Assembly: GCA_017517705.1 (NCBI GenBank)
Contig: JAFWYM010000028.1
Coordinates: 1-42,414, forward strand
Direction of reading: 5' to 3'
Source: Alistipes sp.
GTDB lineage: Bacteria; Bacteroidota; Bacteroidia; Bacteroidales; Rikenellaceae
DNA length: 42,414 bases
The notes under the pieces are model-generated. The model saw nothing but the letters and a program-made list of their open reading frames with translations, was not told the origin of the DNA and did not search any database. The position numbers and the translations under genes were made by a program. How positions within the stretch are numbered: position 1 is the stretch's first letter; each line of letters starts with the position of its first letter. Positions 7,647 through 15,948 of the stretch are shown one piece after another.

Positions 7647-9107
7647 ATGAAAAAGCTATTTTTTATTGCAGCAATTTTTGCGTCTGCAATGCTGACATTC
7701 TCGGCATGCGAGACGGGTACAACCGATGATGGCGGTGCTGACACTGAGACCCCCAACAATCCGAACAATCCGAACGACCCCGAGGATCCCAATGACCCGA
7801 ACAACCCCGAGGATCCGAACGACCCGAACAACCCCGAGGATCCGAACGACCCCAATACCCCTGGGAAAGGTGAGATTACCGACTCGGAGCTTACGCCTGG
7901 CGAGCACAAGTCGCGCTTAGAGAAGATAGCCATCGAGTTTGTCGAGGCCTTCAACCCCTCAGATGTTGAGGAGCTTGTCTATAGCGCCAAGGATCTTGCT
8001 GAGTATGCCGAGTATTTCGACTATGGCTTTGAGACTGAGGAGGATATTGTAAACGGCCCAACCCCTGCGGCTCTTGTGCGAGGCCTTCAGCGCTTCTCGG
8101 CTGCCGACCTCATTGAGTTTGCAACGCGTGTTGCCGAGGACTTTGTTATTGATGCCAACGACCCTGATATGAACCCCTATGCTGGCAAGTGCTACACTTG
8201 GAATGGCGACGACTACGTGTGGGAGGAGACCGATGGCAAGGATAAGACCATCGTCTTTGAGTGGGACGATACCGTGGCACAAATCAGTTGGTTTGGAAGC
8301 ACGAAGGTAGAGTACCTATACGATGAGGAGATGAACTACGTTGTATATGTTCCACACGACATCAACATAAGCATCAAGATTGATGGTAAGACTCACTTCA
8401 CAGCAAAGCTTGAGACCAACATCACAGATATTAAGACTTGGGCTCCTAAGGTGACCATTACGCTCAATGGTGGCTACGAAATTGTAGCTAAAAGCGCGGG
8501 TAACAGCAAGGGCTTAGAGGCTGGTGCTACGATTAAGAAGAATGACAAGGTGTTGTTGAATGCTGCGTCGGTTGTTGCCATCAACGATGCTACGGACATC
8601 GACAACTGGTTGGAGGAGTACTACTGCGAGTACTGCGAAGAAAATCACATGGAGGTGAGTGACTACTTCCTCGAGCAGGTCAAGACGGGCTCGGCACAGA
8701 TCGACATCTTGGCACTCTCGATTGTAGCCTCTGGCGACTTCATGGGTATGTATAAGGAGATTGAGGAGATAGATGACAGATATGACGCTTGGGATGATGA
8801 GACTTACATGTATCTCCCCGAGGAGGATAAAAAGGAGTGCAATGCCATCTGCGAGTGCGTAAACGAGAGGGTTGAGGTTGTCCTTATATACAACGATACT
8901 AAGGAGCGCGTGGCAAACATCGTTTTGACAACGACATCGTACTACGATGAGTATGACCAGTGTAACCGCTACAACGTAGAGCCCATCTTGGTATTCCCCG
9001 ATGGTAGCAAGTTCGCTTTCGAGGAGTACTTCACCGAGAAGGCCTTTGGCAATCTTATCGATGCTGTGATGGAGCTTGCCGAGCAGGTAGATAGCATGGT
9101 TTACTAA
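7647..9107 (+). CDS. Secreted lipoprotein with N/P/D/E repeat linker, function unknown
   Basis: 486 residues. A signal peptide (MKKLFFIAAIFASAMLTF) ends in a lipobox SAC, with Cys20 as the lipid-bearing residue. Residues about 30-72 are a low-complexity linker of N, P, D and E, with the nonamer DPNNPEDPN repeated exactly. The remaining 400 residues are strongly acidic and look globular, with alternating helical (LEKIAIEFVEAF) and strand-rich parts (HINISIKIDGKTHFTAKLE-like), plus a C-x2-C-E-E-N cluster near 328. I recognise no domain. The repeat may act as a spacer lifting the domain from the membrane. It has its own promoter and terminator. Confidence 0.85.
   Translation: MKKLFFIAAIFASAMLTFSACETGTTDDGGADTETPNNPNNPNDPEDPNDPNNPEDPNDPNNPEDPNDPNTPGKGEITDSELTPGEHKSRLEKIAIEFVEAFNPSDVEELVYSAKDLAEYAEYFDYGFETEEDIVNGPTPAALVRGLQRFSAADLIEFATRVAEDFVIDANDPDMNPYAGKCYTWNGDDYVWEETDGKDKTIVFEWDDTVAQISWFGSTKVEYLYDEEMNYVVYVPHDINISIKIDGKTHFTAKLETNITDIKTWAPKVTITLNGGYEIVAKSAGNSKGLEAGATIKKNDKVLLNAASVVAINDATDIDNWLEEYYCEYCEENHMEVSDYFLEQVKTGSAQIDILALSIVASGDFMGMYKEIEEIDDRYDAWDDETYMYLPEEDKKECNAICECVNERVEVVLIYNDTKERVANIVLTTTSYYDEYDQCNRYNVEPILVFPDGSKFAFEEYFTEKAFGNLIDAVMELAEQVDSMVY
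7776..7853 (+). repeat. In-frame 27-bp tandem repeat in the lipoprotein linker
   Basis: Two identical 27-bp copies lie at 7794-7820 and 7821-7847, preceded by a shortened 18-bp unit (7776-7793) and followed by the start of another. Each unit encodes nine residues, so slippage would change linker length without breaking the frame. Confidence 0.9.
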
Positions 9108-9128
9108 TAATTTATAGTGCATGACATA

Positions 9129-9160
9129 GGGGTGGGCTATCATGTTGGCCACCCCTTTTT
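9129..9160 (+). terminator. Terminator of the lipoprotein gene, abutting the TonB receptor start
   Basis: Stem GGGGTGG/CCACCCC with a 13-nt loop, followed by five Ts. The T run ends 7 nt before the ATG of the TonB receptor gene, so any transcript of that gene that begins upstream carries this hairpin against its start codon. Confidence 0.75.
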
Positions 9161-9166
9161 ATCTTT

Positions 9167-11194
9167 ATGAAGTTCCGACGACGACATATCCTAATGCTAT
9201 TGCTGTCCTTTATATCGCTACAGGCGTACGGACAGCAGGATAGTGCTGCGCTGCATCTCAATGTGGATGATGTCGTTGTCACGGCACATCATCGCATAGT
9301 CTCGATACCGGATAATACGGGTAACATATCGCTCAATATGGAGGCGCTGAGCGACGTTCCGCGCCTTGGTGGTGCTGTCGATGTGCTCAAACTGTTGCAG
9401 TACACCCCTGGTGTTGCAGCTACGCAGGAGGGTAACACGGCGATGTATGTGCGTGGTGGTGATGCGGGCAATAGCCGTATACTTCTGGATGGAGCACCGC
9501 TATACTCGCCAGCGCACATGTTGGGTTTCTTCTCGGTGCTAAACACTCCACATATCAGTGGCCTTACGCTCTACAAATCGGGAATACCGGCGCGTTATGG
9601 CTCCTCGACGGCATCCATCACGGAGGTGCGTACACATAGGCATATACCGAGCGAGTTTCATATAGAGGGTAATGTGGGTATCATCGAGGCAGACGCAGCC
9701 CTCAAGCTTCCCGTAGGCGATCGCTTTGCGCTCTTTCTCTCGGCACGCCACTCCTACGCATCATGGCTCACGGGTATGCTGAGCGATAATACGTCTATCG
9801 ACTATGAGTTTGGCGACTATGGCGCGGGTATCGTTGCCGATGTGGGGCGTGCGGGGCGCCTGCTACTCAACACACACTTCAACCGCGACGACGCTAAGGC
9901 TGATGTCTTCATGTATAATGCTCACTGTAAGCTCAGATGGTGGAATGCTCTGGGTACGCTTACGCTGGAGACCCCCATTAACGATAGGGTAGAGCTGAGC
10001 AATATGGTCTACGCCTCGATATACGATAATATGCTGAAGCCAAATATCACCTCTATAGACTATCGTGTTGCTGCGGGTGTCAACGATATTGGCGCTAAGA
10101 GTAGCGTGGTGTTACGGTTGGATAGGGTAGATGTCGCTGCCGGTGTGGAGGCTATCTTTCGTGGCATCACCCCGCAGACGTTTGTCGGGGGTGACTATCT
10201 GCGTGCTAAGACCGAAACGGAGCACACCCTCGAGACGGCGCTCTATGCCTCGGCGCGATGGTCGATATCGCCGCACGTGATTCTCGATGCGGGGTTGCGA
10301 TATAGCCTCTATACGAACGATAGGGTGTGGACGATGCCCGAGCCACGTGTGGCTATAGAGTTGCCGCTATCGGCTACGACAAAGTTGTGGGCTAGTTACA
10401 ACATAATGACTCAATATGTACACCTCGTGCCGCAGTCTAACCTGTCGTTTGCCACGGACTTCTACCTCTCGAGTACCGAGTATATACCTCCGCAGTGGTC
10501 GCACAACGCCTCGTTGGGCTATGCAGGTGCAACGTCGTCGGGACGTGTGAGGTGGTCTGTTGAGGCCTACTATAGATATATGTATAATGTTATCGAGTAC
10601 GACTCGCGCATCCTCGATGTGCTTGCTGGCATCGAGGATCATATATCGATGCTTCACTGCGGCCGAGGCGAGTCCTACGGCTTGGAGACGAGCGTAGGGT
10701 ATGGCGATGGCAGCGTCGACCTTCAGGTAAACTATACGCTGTCGCGCTCGGTGCGTCGTTTCGAGGGTATAAACGATGGTCTTCCCTTTCCTGCTCACTC
10801 CGACCGTCGCCATAACCTCTCGTTCATAGCCTCGTATAAGCCCTCGTCGCGCTGGACACTCGCAGCGACGTTTGCCTATGCTACGGGTATCCCCTATACG
10901 GGAACCACAGCGTTGTACATCAGCGGCAACGCCTTTCTACGTGAGTTCGGGCCATATAATGGTGCTAAGCTCCCCGACCTCCACCACCTCGACCTGTCGG
11001 CGACATACTGGTTTAAGTCGCAAAAGTTTGAGCGTAGTGGCATAAACCTCTCGATATATAACGTCTATGCGCGCAAAAATCCGCTGATGATATCCTATAG
11101 CGTGCAGAAGGACGATGACAGGATGTATATGGAGGAACGTAAGCACGTGATATATACGATTATACCATCCATAAGTTGGACATATAAGTTTTAG
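9167..11194 (+). CDS. TonB-dependent outer membrane receptor
   Basis: 675 residues. A signal peptide (RRRHILMLLLSFISLQAYG) is followed by a TonB-box-like DDVVVTA at about 34-40. A plug domain follows at about 48-150 (VLKLLQYTPGV, MYVRGGDAGNSRILLDGAPLY, SGIPARYGSSTASITEVRT). The rest is a beta-barrel ending in Phe (SWTYKF). It lacks the N-terminal carboxypeptidase-regulatory-like domain common in Bacteroidota receptors of this kind, which explains the shorter length. Substrate is unknown. The DUF4249-like lipoprotein gene begins 3 nt after its stop and is probably its partner. A strong hairpin sits just before the start. Confidence 0.92.
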   Translation: MKFRRRHILMLLLSFISLQAYGQQDSAALHLNVDDVVVTAHHRIVSIPDNTGNISLNMEALSDVPRLGGAVDVLKLLQYTPGVAATQEGNTAMYVRGGDAGNSRILLDGAPLYSPAHMLGFFSVLNTPHISGLTLYKSGIPARYGSSTASITEVRTHRHIPSEFHIEGNVGIIEADAALKLPVGDRFALFLSARHSYASWLTGMLSDNTSIDYEFGDYGAGIVADVGRAGRLLLNTHFNRDDAKADVFMYNAHCKLRWWNALGTLTLETPINDRVELSNMVYASIYDNMLKPNITSIDYRVAAGVNDIGAKSSVVLRLDRVDVAAGVEAIFRGITPQTFVGGDYLRAKTETEHTLETALYASARWSISPHVILDAGLRYSLYTNDRVWTMPEPRVAIELPLSATTKLWASYNIMTQYVHLVPQSNLSFATDFYLSSTEYIPPQWSHNASLGYAGATSSGRVRWSVEAYYRYMYNVIEYDSRILDVLAGIEDHISMLHCGRGESYGLETSVGYGDGSVDLQVNYTLSRSVRRFEGINDGLPFPAHSDRRHNLSFIASYKPSSRWTLAATFAYATGIPYTGTTALYISGNAFLREFGPYNGAKLPDLHHLDLSATYWFKSQKFERSGINLSIYNVYARKNPLMISYSVQKDDDRMYMEERKHVIYTIIPSISWTYKF

Positions 11195-11197
11195 TCT

Positions 11198-12043
11198 ATG
11201 CCTAAAGTATTGTTATATATATTACTGCTACCAGCCCTTGTGGGATGCATCGCGGAGCACGACTATAATGCCGGCTACCGCCAGAGGCTTGTTGTTGAGG
11301 GCTCTATCGAGGCGGGGCGCAGTGCTATCGTGTCGTTGTCGCTAAATACACCCTTCGACAAGGAGTACGAGGAGGACGATTTACGAGATCTTGTCGTACG
11401 CTGGGCCAAGGTTACGGTGGAGAGTGATGAGCAGAGTGAGGTGCTCGTTGGGCGTAGCAATAAGGAGTATCCCACGAAGTTTATATATACGGGTAGCGAG
11501 ATTGTAGGCCAGGTGGGTAAGAGCTACACGCTTATTGTCGAGTATAGCGGTCGCACGTGGCGTGCCACGACGACCATCCCGGCGCCTGCGGAGCTTGGCG
11601 ACATATCCATCACGCGCTTTCGCGATACGTTATATACCATTACGGCAACTCTGCCACCGACCTCTACGCCCTGTATGATCGACTGTGCCTTGGGTGGTAG
11701 CACCTACTTCGCGCCGACGATGCTTGGCGTCTACGGTGCCAGCAATCACGAGCGCCGTGTAACCGTCAATCGCCCCATGGGTAACCTCTACGTCAACGAA
11801 TATATGACGCACTTCCATATACGCGACACCGTGGCGCTGAAACTACGTACGCTGGGCGATTTTGGCTATGAGTATTGGAATCTGTGGCAGAATAATGTTG
11901 TCAACAGTCTCAACCCTATTTACCCCGCCGTAGACAACCTGCCGACAAACATCTCCAACGACGCCATAGGCATCTGGGCAGGGTATGGTAGTAGCGTGAA
12001 GGTTGTAAGCAGGGGCGATATAGTAGAACAGGAGAGTGAATAA
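11198..12043 (+). CDS. DUF4249-like surface lipoprotein, partner of the TonB receptor
   Basis: 281 residues with signal peptide and lipobox LVGC (Cys16). After the lipid Cys come the features I associate with DUF4249: an early 'QRLVVEGSIEAG...VSLSLNTPF' strand pair, a 'VTVESDE' segment, then 'GKSYTLIVEYSGRTWRATTTIPAPAEL'. DUF4249 genes regularly follow TonB receptors in Bacteroidota, and this one starts 3 nt after the receptor gene. It is somewhat short for the family. The likely place is the outer membrane; ligand and function are not known. Confidence 0.75.
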   Translation: MPKVLLYILLLPALVGCIAEHDYNAGYRQRLVVEGSIEAGRSAIVSLSLNTPFDKEYEEDDLRDLVVRWAKVTVESDEQSEVLVGRSNKEYPTKFIYTGSEIVGQVGKSYTLIVEYSGRTWRATTTIPAPAELGDISITRFRDTLYTITATLPPTSTPCMIDCALGGSTYFAPTMLGVYGASNHERRVTVNRPMGNLYVNEYMTHFHIRDTVALKLRTLGDFGYEYWNLWQNNVVNSLNPIYPAVDNLPTNISNDAIGIWAGYGSSVKVVSRGDIVEQESE

Positions 12044-12073
12044 AAAGTGTATTTTGTCGTTATGCTCGCCCTC

Positions 12074-12095
12074 AAAATGCTGACGCATTTTCGTT
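12074..12095 (+). terminator. Probable terminator of the TonB/DUF4249 operon
   Basis: AAAATGC-TGAC-GCATTTT, a 7-bp stem with a 4-nt loop and a T-rich right side. It lies 31 nt after the stop codon. Confidence 0.55.
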
Positions 12096-12110
12096 TATAT
12101 ATTTACAATC

Positions 12111-12147
12111 CACCTAAATCCTCCTTTGAAAAGGAGGACTTTAAGGT
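12111..12147. repeat. REP-like palindrome
   Basis: A perfect 9-bp inverted repeat TCCTCCTTT/AAAGGAGGA with a 2-nt loop is flanked by a second arm pair, ACCT...AGGT. This CCTCCTTT-type palindrome resembles dispersed repeats seen in many bacterial genomes (recalled, not searched). It lies between two convergent genes. Confidence 0.6.
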
Positions 12148-12220
12148 AGATGCCAAGTAAACTGCGCTTTTTCGGGCTTCGCAGGCCTAAAACTACATCT
12201 TTTTATTCTCTCTCTTGAGT

Positions 12221-12259
12221 ATCAGAGGCTGGCTAAAAGGAATTTAGCCAGCCTCTGAT
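12221..12259. terminator. Perfect 17-bp palindrome between convergent genes
   Basis: ATCAGAGGCTGGCTAAA, a 5-nt loop (aggaa), then the exact reverse complement. It lies 29 nt beyond the pgm stop and probably terminates pgm (minus), although a U-tract is lacking. A close relative follows tRNA-Arg(CCT) at 19536-19570. Confidence 0.65.
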
Positions 12260-12287
12260 ATCCTTACTATTTAGTGGCGTATTACCA

Positions 12288-14033
12288 CTATAAGCCCAAC
12301 TCAACCTTGATGTCCTCAAGCTTCTGGTCGAGGGCAGCAAGCGTCTCATCGAACTTGTCGACCGTCTCAAGCGTTGCCTTTACACCGAAGTAGAACTTAA
12401 TCTTAGGCTCTGTGCCCGAGGGGCGTACCGACACCTTCGTGCCATCCTCCGTGAGCCACTGCAATACGTTGCTCTTATCCTCGATGCCGTCGATGGCCTT
12501 GCGCTCACCCGTGGCGGTGTCTATCTCCTCCAATGTCTTATAGTCCAAAATCTTGGCTACGCGCGAGCCGAGGATAGACTTAGGCGGATTCTGGCGGTAG
12601 TCGACCATCATCTGCTGAATCTCGGCAGCGCCATCCTTACCCTTGCGTACCACGTTCACGAGGCCCTCGCGGAAGAAGCCATACTTGACGTACAACTGCT
12701 GCAGCCACTCGTAGAGCGTGATGCCCATAGTGTCGCGTGCCCATGCTGCGGCCTCCGCTACGAGCGTGATGGCAGCAACACCGTCCTTGTCGCGCACGAA
12801 GTCGCCGGGGAGGTAGCCGAATGACTCCTCGCCACCACCGATATACTTGGTCTTGCCCTCCTGCTCGCGGATAATCTTAGCGATGTACTTGAAGCCCGTG
12901 AGGCAGTTGTAGCACTTAACACCAAAGTGCTCGGCAACAGCATCGGGCATCATCGACGTAACGATGGTCTTTACGACAAACTCCTTGCCCGTAATCTTGC
13001 CGAGCTCGGCCCAGCGTGTGAGCTGGTAGCACATAAGCAATACGAGTGTCTGGTTGCCGTTGAGAAGTACATAGTCGCCCTTGCCTGTGCGAAGCGCCAC
13101 ACCCAAGCGGTCAGCATCGGGGTCGGTAGCCATGGCGAAGTCGGCACCCTCCTTCTCGGCACGCTCGATGGCCATAGCCATAGTCTTGCGCTCCTCGGGG
13201 TTGGGCGATGCCACGGTGGGGAAGTTACCGTCGAGAACCATCTGCTCGTCGACACATATTATATTATTAAAGCCGTAGTTGCGTAGTGACTGTGGCACGA
13301 GCTTCACGCCGGCACCGTGGAGCGGTGTGTAGACAATCTTCATGTCGTTGTACTTGGCAACCGACTCGGGCGACAACGATAGCGCCTTGATGGCTGTAAG
13401 ATACTTCTTGTCGAACTCCTCGCCGAGGATATGTATGTTCTCGGGATTCATGCCCGTGAGCACCTGGTCGTTGTCGGTAATCTTGCCCACCTCGGCGATG
13501 ATGTTTACGTCGTGTGGCGATGTCACCTGCGAGCCGTCGGTCCAATATGCCTTGTAGCCGTTGTACTCCTTGGGGTTGTGCGATGCTGTCACCATGACAC
13601 CCGACTGGCAGCCGAGCTCGCGAATGGCGAACGACAGCTCGGGAGTGGGGCGCAGTGCGTCGAAGAGGTAGACGATGAAGCCGTTTGAGGCGAAGATGTC
13701 GGCTACGCGCTCGGCAAACATGCGCGAGTTGTTGCGGCTGTCGTGCGAGATAGCAACCTTTATCTGCTCGCCCTTAAAGTTGATTTTTAGGTAGTTGGCA
13801 AGACCCTGTGTTGCAGCACCTACGGTGTAGATGTTCATGCGGTTGGTACCCACGCCCATGATGCCACGAAGGCCTCCCGTGCCAAACTCGAGATCCTTGT
13901 AGAAGCTTTCGGTAAGCTCTGTGGGGTTCGTCTCCATCATAATGCGCACCTGCTCCTTGGTTTCGTTGTCGTAGTTGCCATCGAGCCACGCCTGTGCCTT
14001 AGCCAGTACCTGCTTGTCCAAATTGTTCTCCAT
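12288..14033 (-). CDS. Phospho-sugar mutase (phosphoglucomutase/phosphomannomutase)
   Basis: 581 residues, alpha-D-phosphohexomutase superfamily, PgcA-like length. It interconverts hexose 1- and 6-phosphates in the cytoplasm, feeding glycogen and cell-envelope sugar pathways. The phosphoserine loop is TASHNP (Ser151), the Mg2+ loop is DPDADR (Asp304, 306, 308), the sugar-binding loop is GGEESFGY, and the phosphate-binding loop is RPSGTEPKIKFY. Glucose against mannose preference cannot be told from sequence alone. It is transcribed alone on the minus strand, convergent with the TonB operon and divergent from dnaA. A TATATTTG -7 box lies on the minus strand at 14090-14097, with no clear -33 box. 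Confidence 0.93.
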   Translation of the reverse strand: MENNLDKQVLAKAQAWLDGNYDNETKEQVRIMMETNPTELTESFYKDLEFGTGGLRGIMGVGTNRMNIYTVGAATQGLANYLKINFKGEQIKVAISHDSRNNSRMFAERVADIFASNGFIVYLFDALRPTPELSFAIRELGCQSGVMVTASHNPKEYNGYKAYWTDGSQVTSPHDVNIIAEVGKITDNDQVLTGMNPENIHILGEEFDKKYLTAIKALSLSPESVAKYNDMKIVYTPLHGAGVKLVPQSLRNYGFNNIICVDEQMVLDGNFPTVASPNPEERKTMAMAIERAEKEGADFAMATDPDADRLGVALRTGKGDYVLLNGNQTLVLLMCYQLTRWAELGKITGKEFVVKTIVTSMMPDAVAEHFGVKCYNCLTGFKYIAKIIREQEGKTKYIGGGEESFGYLPGDFVRDKDGVAAITLVAEAAAWARDTMGITLYEWLQQLYVKYGFFREGLVNVVRKGKDGAAEIQQMMVDYRQNPPKSILGSRVAKILDYKTLEEIDTATGERKAIDGIEDKSNVLQWLTEDGTKVSVRPSGTEPKIKFYFGVKATLETVDKFDETLAALDQKLEDIKVELGL

Positions 14034-14218
14034 AATTGTATCAGTTATTTTTATAATCTATAAGTTCCGAAGTTGAAATTTCTAATATGCAAATATAAGA
14101 AAAAATCCTAATATCTTGGTGTATCAGAGGGTTAAATTTTAACACAAAAATCCGACCGCTTTAGCCTTATTAAAAAAAACGAATTTTGCAACTCTTTTTT
14201 CGGTTTATTTTAATAAAA

Positions 14219-14227
14219 TTATCCACA
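14219..14227 (+). promoter_or_regulatory. DnaA box upstream of dnaA
   Basis: TTATCCACA, an exact match to the standard DnaA box. It overlaps a promoter-like TTTA-N18-CATCTTTG (14204-14233), which suggests dnaA autoregulation. The rest of the 392-bp gap 14034-14425 is AT-rich and holds no gene and no further exact box. Confidence 0.6.
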
Positions 14228-14425
14228 TCTTTGCAATGTCGAAACGCCCTTAAGGAGCTTAGCAAATCGAGGGTGTCTTAGCAGAAAAAGATTCGCAAAA
14301 ATGCAACTTATTGAGACAGAGCGTAAGAGGCTGTTTCGGGGCATTTATCGCCTTGGATGTTGCGGGCGAGTCGAGGTTTTAGTAGTGAATTTTTACCGCA
14401 AAGGTACAGAATAATAAAGAACGCA

Positions 14426-15829
14426 ATGATGCAGACGGAGACATATAGGGAGGTGTGGCAGGACTGCCTCGACAGACTTCGACTCTCGATCACGGAGGAG
14501 GAGTTTGTCAAGTGGTTCAAGCCTATATGGCCCATCGGCTTCGATGGCTCGAACCTGCGTCTGCGTGTACCCAACGAGAGCTTCGTGGTAAACATCGAGA
14601 AGCAGTTTCTCTCACAGCTTAAGCCTATCATCTCGGAGCTTTATGGTGCTGATACTCAGCTACACTATGCCGTACCACGTGCAGCTCAGCAGCCCCGTGT
14701 CGAGACATCCGCAACGGCCGTTCCGGAGTTCGCGCGCCCGATTGATACTGCAAAGATAAAAAATCCTTTTGCAATTCCGGGCCTGCGTCGTATAATTATC
14801 GATCCGCAGCTCAACAATAACTACACCTTCGACAACCATATCGAGGGCGAGTGTAACCGTTTGGCACGCTCGGCAGGTATGGCTGTGGCCGTCTCTCCCG
14901 GAACTACGGCGTTCAACCCGCTATATATCTATGGAGACTCGGGTCTTGGTAAGACTCACATTGTGCAGGCCATAGGCCACGAGGTGCGTCAGCGTCACCC
15001 CGAATTGCAGGTGCTCTACGTCTCGATGAATAAGTTCCAGGCGCAGTTCCAGACGGCATACAAAAATGGCGATATAACCGACTTTATCCACTTCTACCAG
15101 ACTATCGATGTGCTTATCATCGACGATATCCAGGAGCTCACGGGTAAGACCGGTACGCAGAATGTATTTTTCAATATCTTCAACCACCTGCAGCTTGCCG
15201 GCAAGCAGCTAATCCTCACGTCGGATAAGCCTCCAGTGGAGTTGAAGGATATCGAGCAGCGACTGCTCACACGTTTCAAGTGGGGTCTCTCGGCGTATCT
15301 CAGTGTGCCCGACTACGAGACGAAGGTTAAGATCATCCGTGCTAAGGCCAAGCGCCTCGGTGCTAATATTCCGGAGGATGTGGTAGCATACCTTGCGGAG
15401 AATATCTCGGCCAACGTGCGCGAGATTGAGGGTGCGCTATCGTCGCTCATAGCTAACGCATCGTTCCTCAGTCGTAAGATAACCATCTCGCTGGCGAAGG
15501 ATATATTGAAGGTATACGTAAAGCTCACGCAGCGTGAGATCACCATAGACCATATCGTGAAGGTAGTATGCGACTATTTCAACATAGATGTCGATACCTT
15601 TAACTCGGCAAAGCGTACACGTGACGTGGCGCAGGCACGACAGGTGGCTATGTATCTCTCGAAGCAGCATACCAAAGCCCCCCTCACTGTCATCGGCTCA
15701 TCTATTGGTGGTCGTAACCACGCCACCGTGCTTCACAGCTGCAAGGCTGTTGCCGACATGATGGATACGGATAAGCAGTTCAAGGCGCAGATTGAGGAGA
15801 TTGAGCGTATAGTCCTCGGCAAGAACTAA
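14426..15829 (+). CDS. dnaA: Chromosomal replication initiator DnaA
   Basis: 467 residues from the ATGATG at 14426; a longer frame from 14357 adds 23 residues with no family support. DnaA binds DnaA boxes at oriC and loads the helicase. Domain I (about 1-85) is followed by a short linker. The AAA+ domain has Walker A GDSGLGKT (about 170-177), Walker B VLIIDDIQ and the initiator-specific region. The C-terminal DNA-binding domain carries the signature GGRNHATVLHSCKAV. A DnaA box lies about 200 nt upstream of the start. Neighbours are pgm (divergent) and an Na/Pi symporter (convergent), not the rpmH/dnaN cluster of other phyla. Confidence 0.97.
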   Translation: MMQTETYREVWQDCLDRLRLSITEEEFVKWFKPIWPIGFDGSNLRLRVPNESFVVNIEKQFLSQLKPIISELYGADTQLHYAVPRAAQQPRVETSATAVPEFARPIDTAKIKNPFAIPGLRRIIIDPQLNNNYTFDNHIEGECNRLARSAGMAVAVSPGTTAFNPLYIYGDSGLGKTHIVQAIGHEVRQRHPELQVLYVSMNKFQAQFQTAYKNGDITDFIHFYQTIDVLIIDDIQELTGKTGTQNVFFNIFNHLQLAGKQLILTSDKPPVELKDIEQRLLTRFKWGLSAYLSVPDYETKVKIIRAKAKRLGANIPEDVVAYLAENISANVREIEGALSSLIANASFLSRKITISLAKDILKVYVKLTQREITIDHIVKVVCDYFNIDVDTFNSAKRTRDVAQARQVAMYLSKQHTKAPLTVIGSSIGGRNHATVLHSCKAVADMMDTDKQFKAQIEEIERIVLGKN

Positions 15830-15850
15830 TACTCAGTCTCTTAACAAAAC

Positions 15851-15882
15851 GGGGATGACTAATTTACTTTTTAGTCATCCCC
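15851..15882 (+). terminator. Terminator of dnaA
   Basis: A perfect 12-bp stem GGGGATGACTAA/TTAGTCATCCCC with an 8-nt loop starts 22 nt after the stop; a weak T-rich tail follows (TTAAACCTTTT). Confidence 0.8.
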
Positions 15883-15901
15883 TTAAACCTTTTCTCATGT
15901 C

Positions 15902-15928
15902 AGCGTCACGACTGCACCACTTGACGCT
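15902..15928 (-). terminator. Inverted repeat at the 3' side of the Na/Pi symporter gene
   Basis: AGCGTCA and TGACGCT are separated by 13 nt, 20 nt past the symporter stop (minus). There is no clear U-tract, so the terminator role is tentative. Confidence 0.4.
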
Positions 15929-15948
15929 AAATTAAGGTTCAATCGTGC

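Noticed and set aside
7647-7730. Alternative start of the lipoprotein further upstream
   Set aside because: The ATG at 7647 gives a complete signal peptide and lipobox and follows a promoter at the normal distance.
12111-12147. Insertion sequence end
   Set aside because: The palindrome is short, alone and has no transposase or target duplication nearby; treated as a REP-like repeat.
14034-14425. Chromosome origin next to dnaA
   Set aside because: Only one exact DnaA box was found, with no box cluster, and skew cannot be computed here. Kept only as a dnaA regulatory site.
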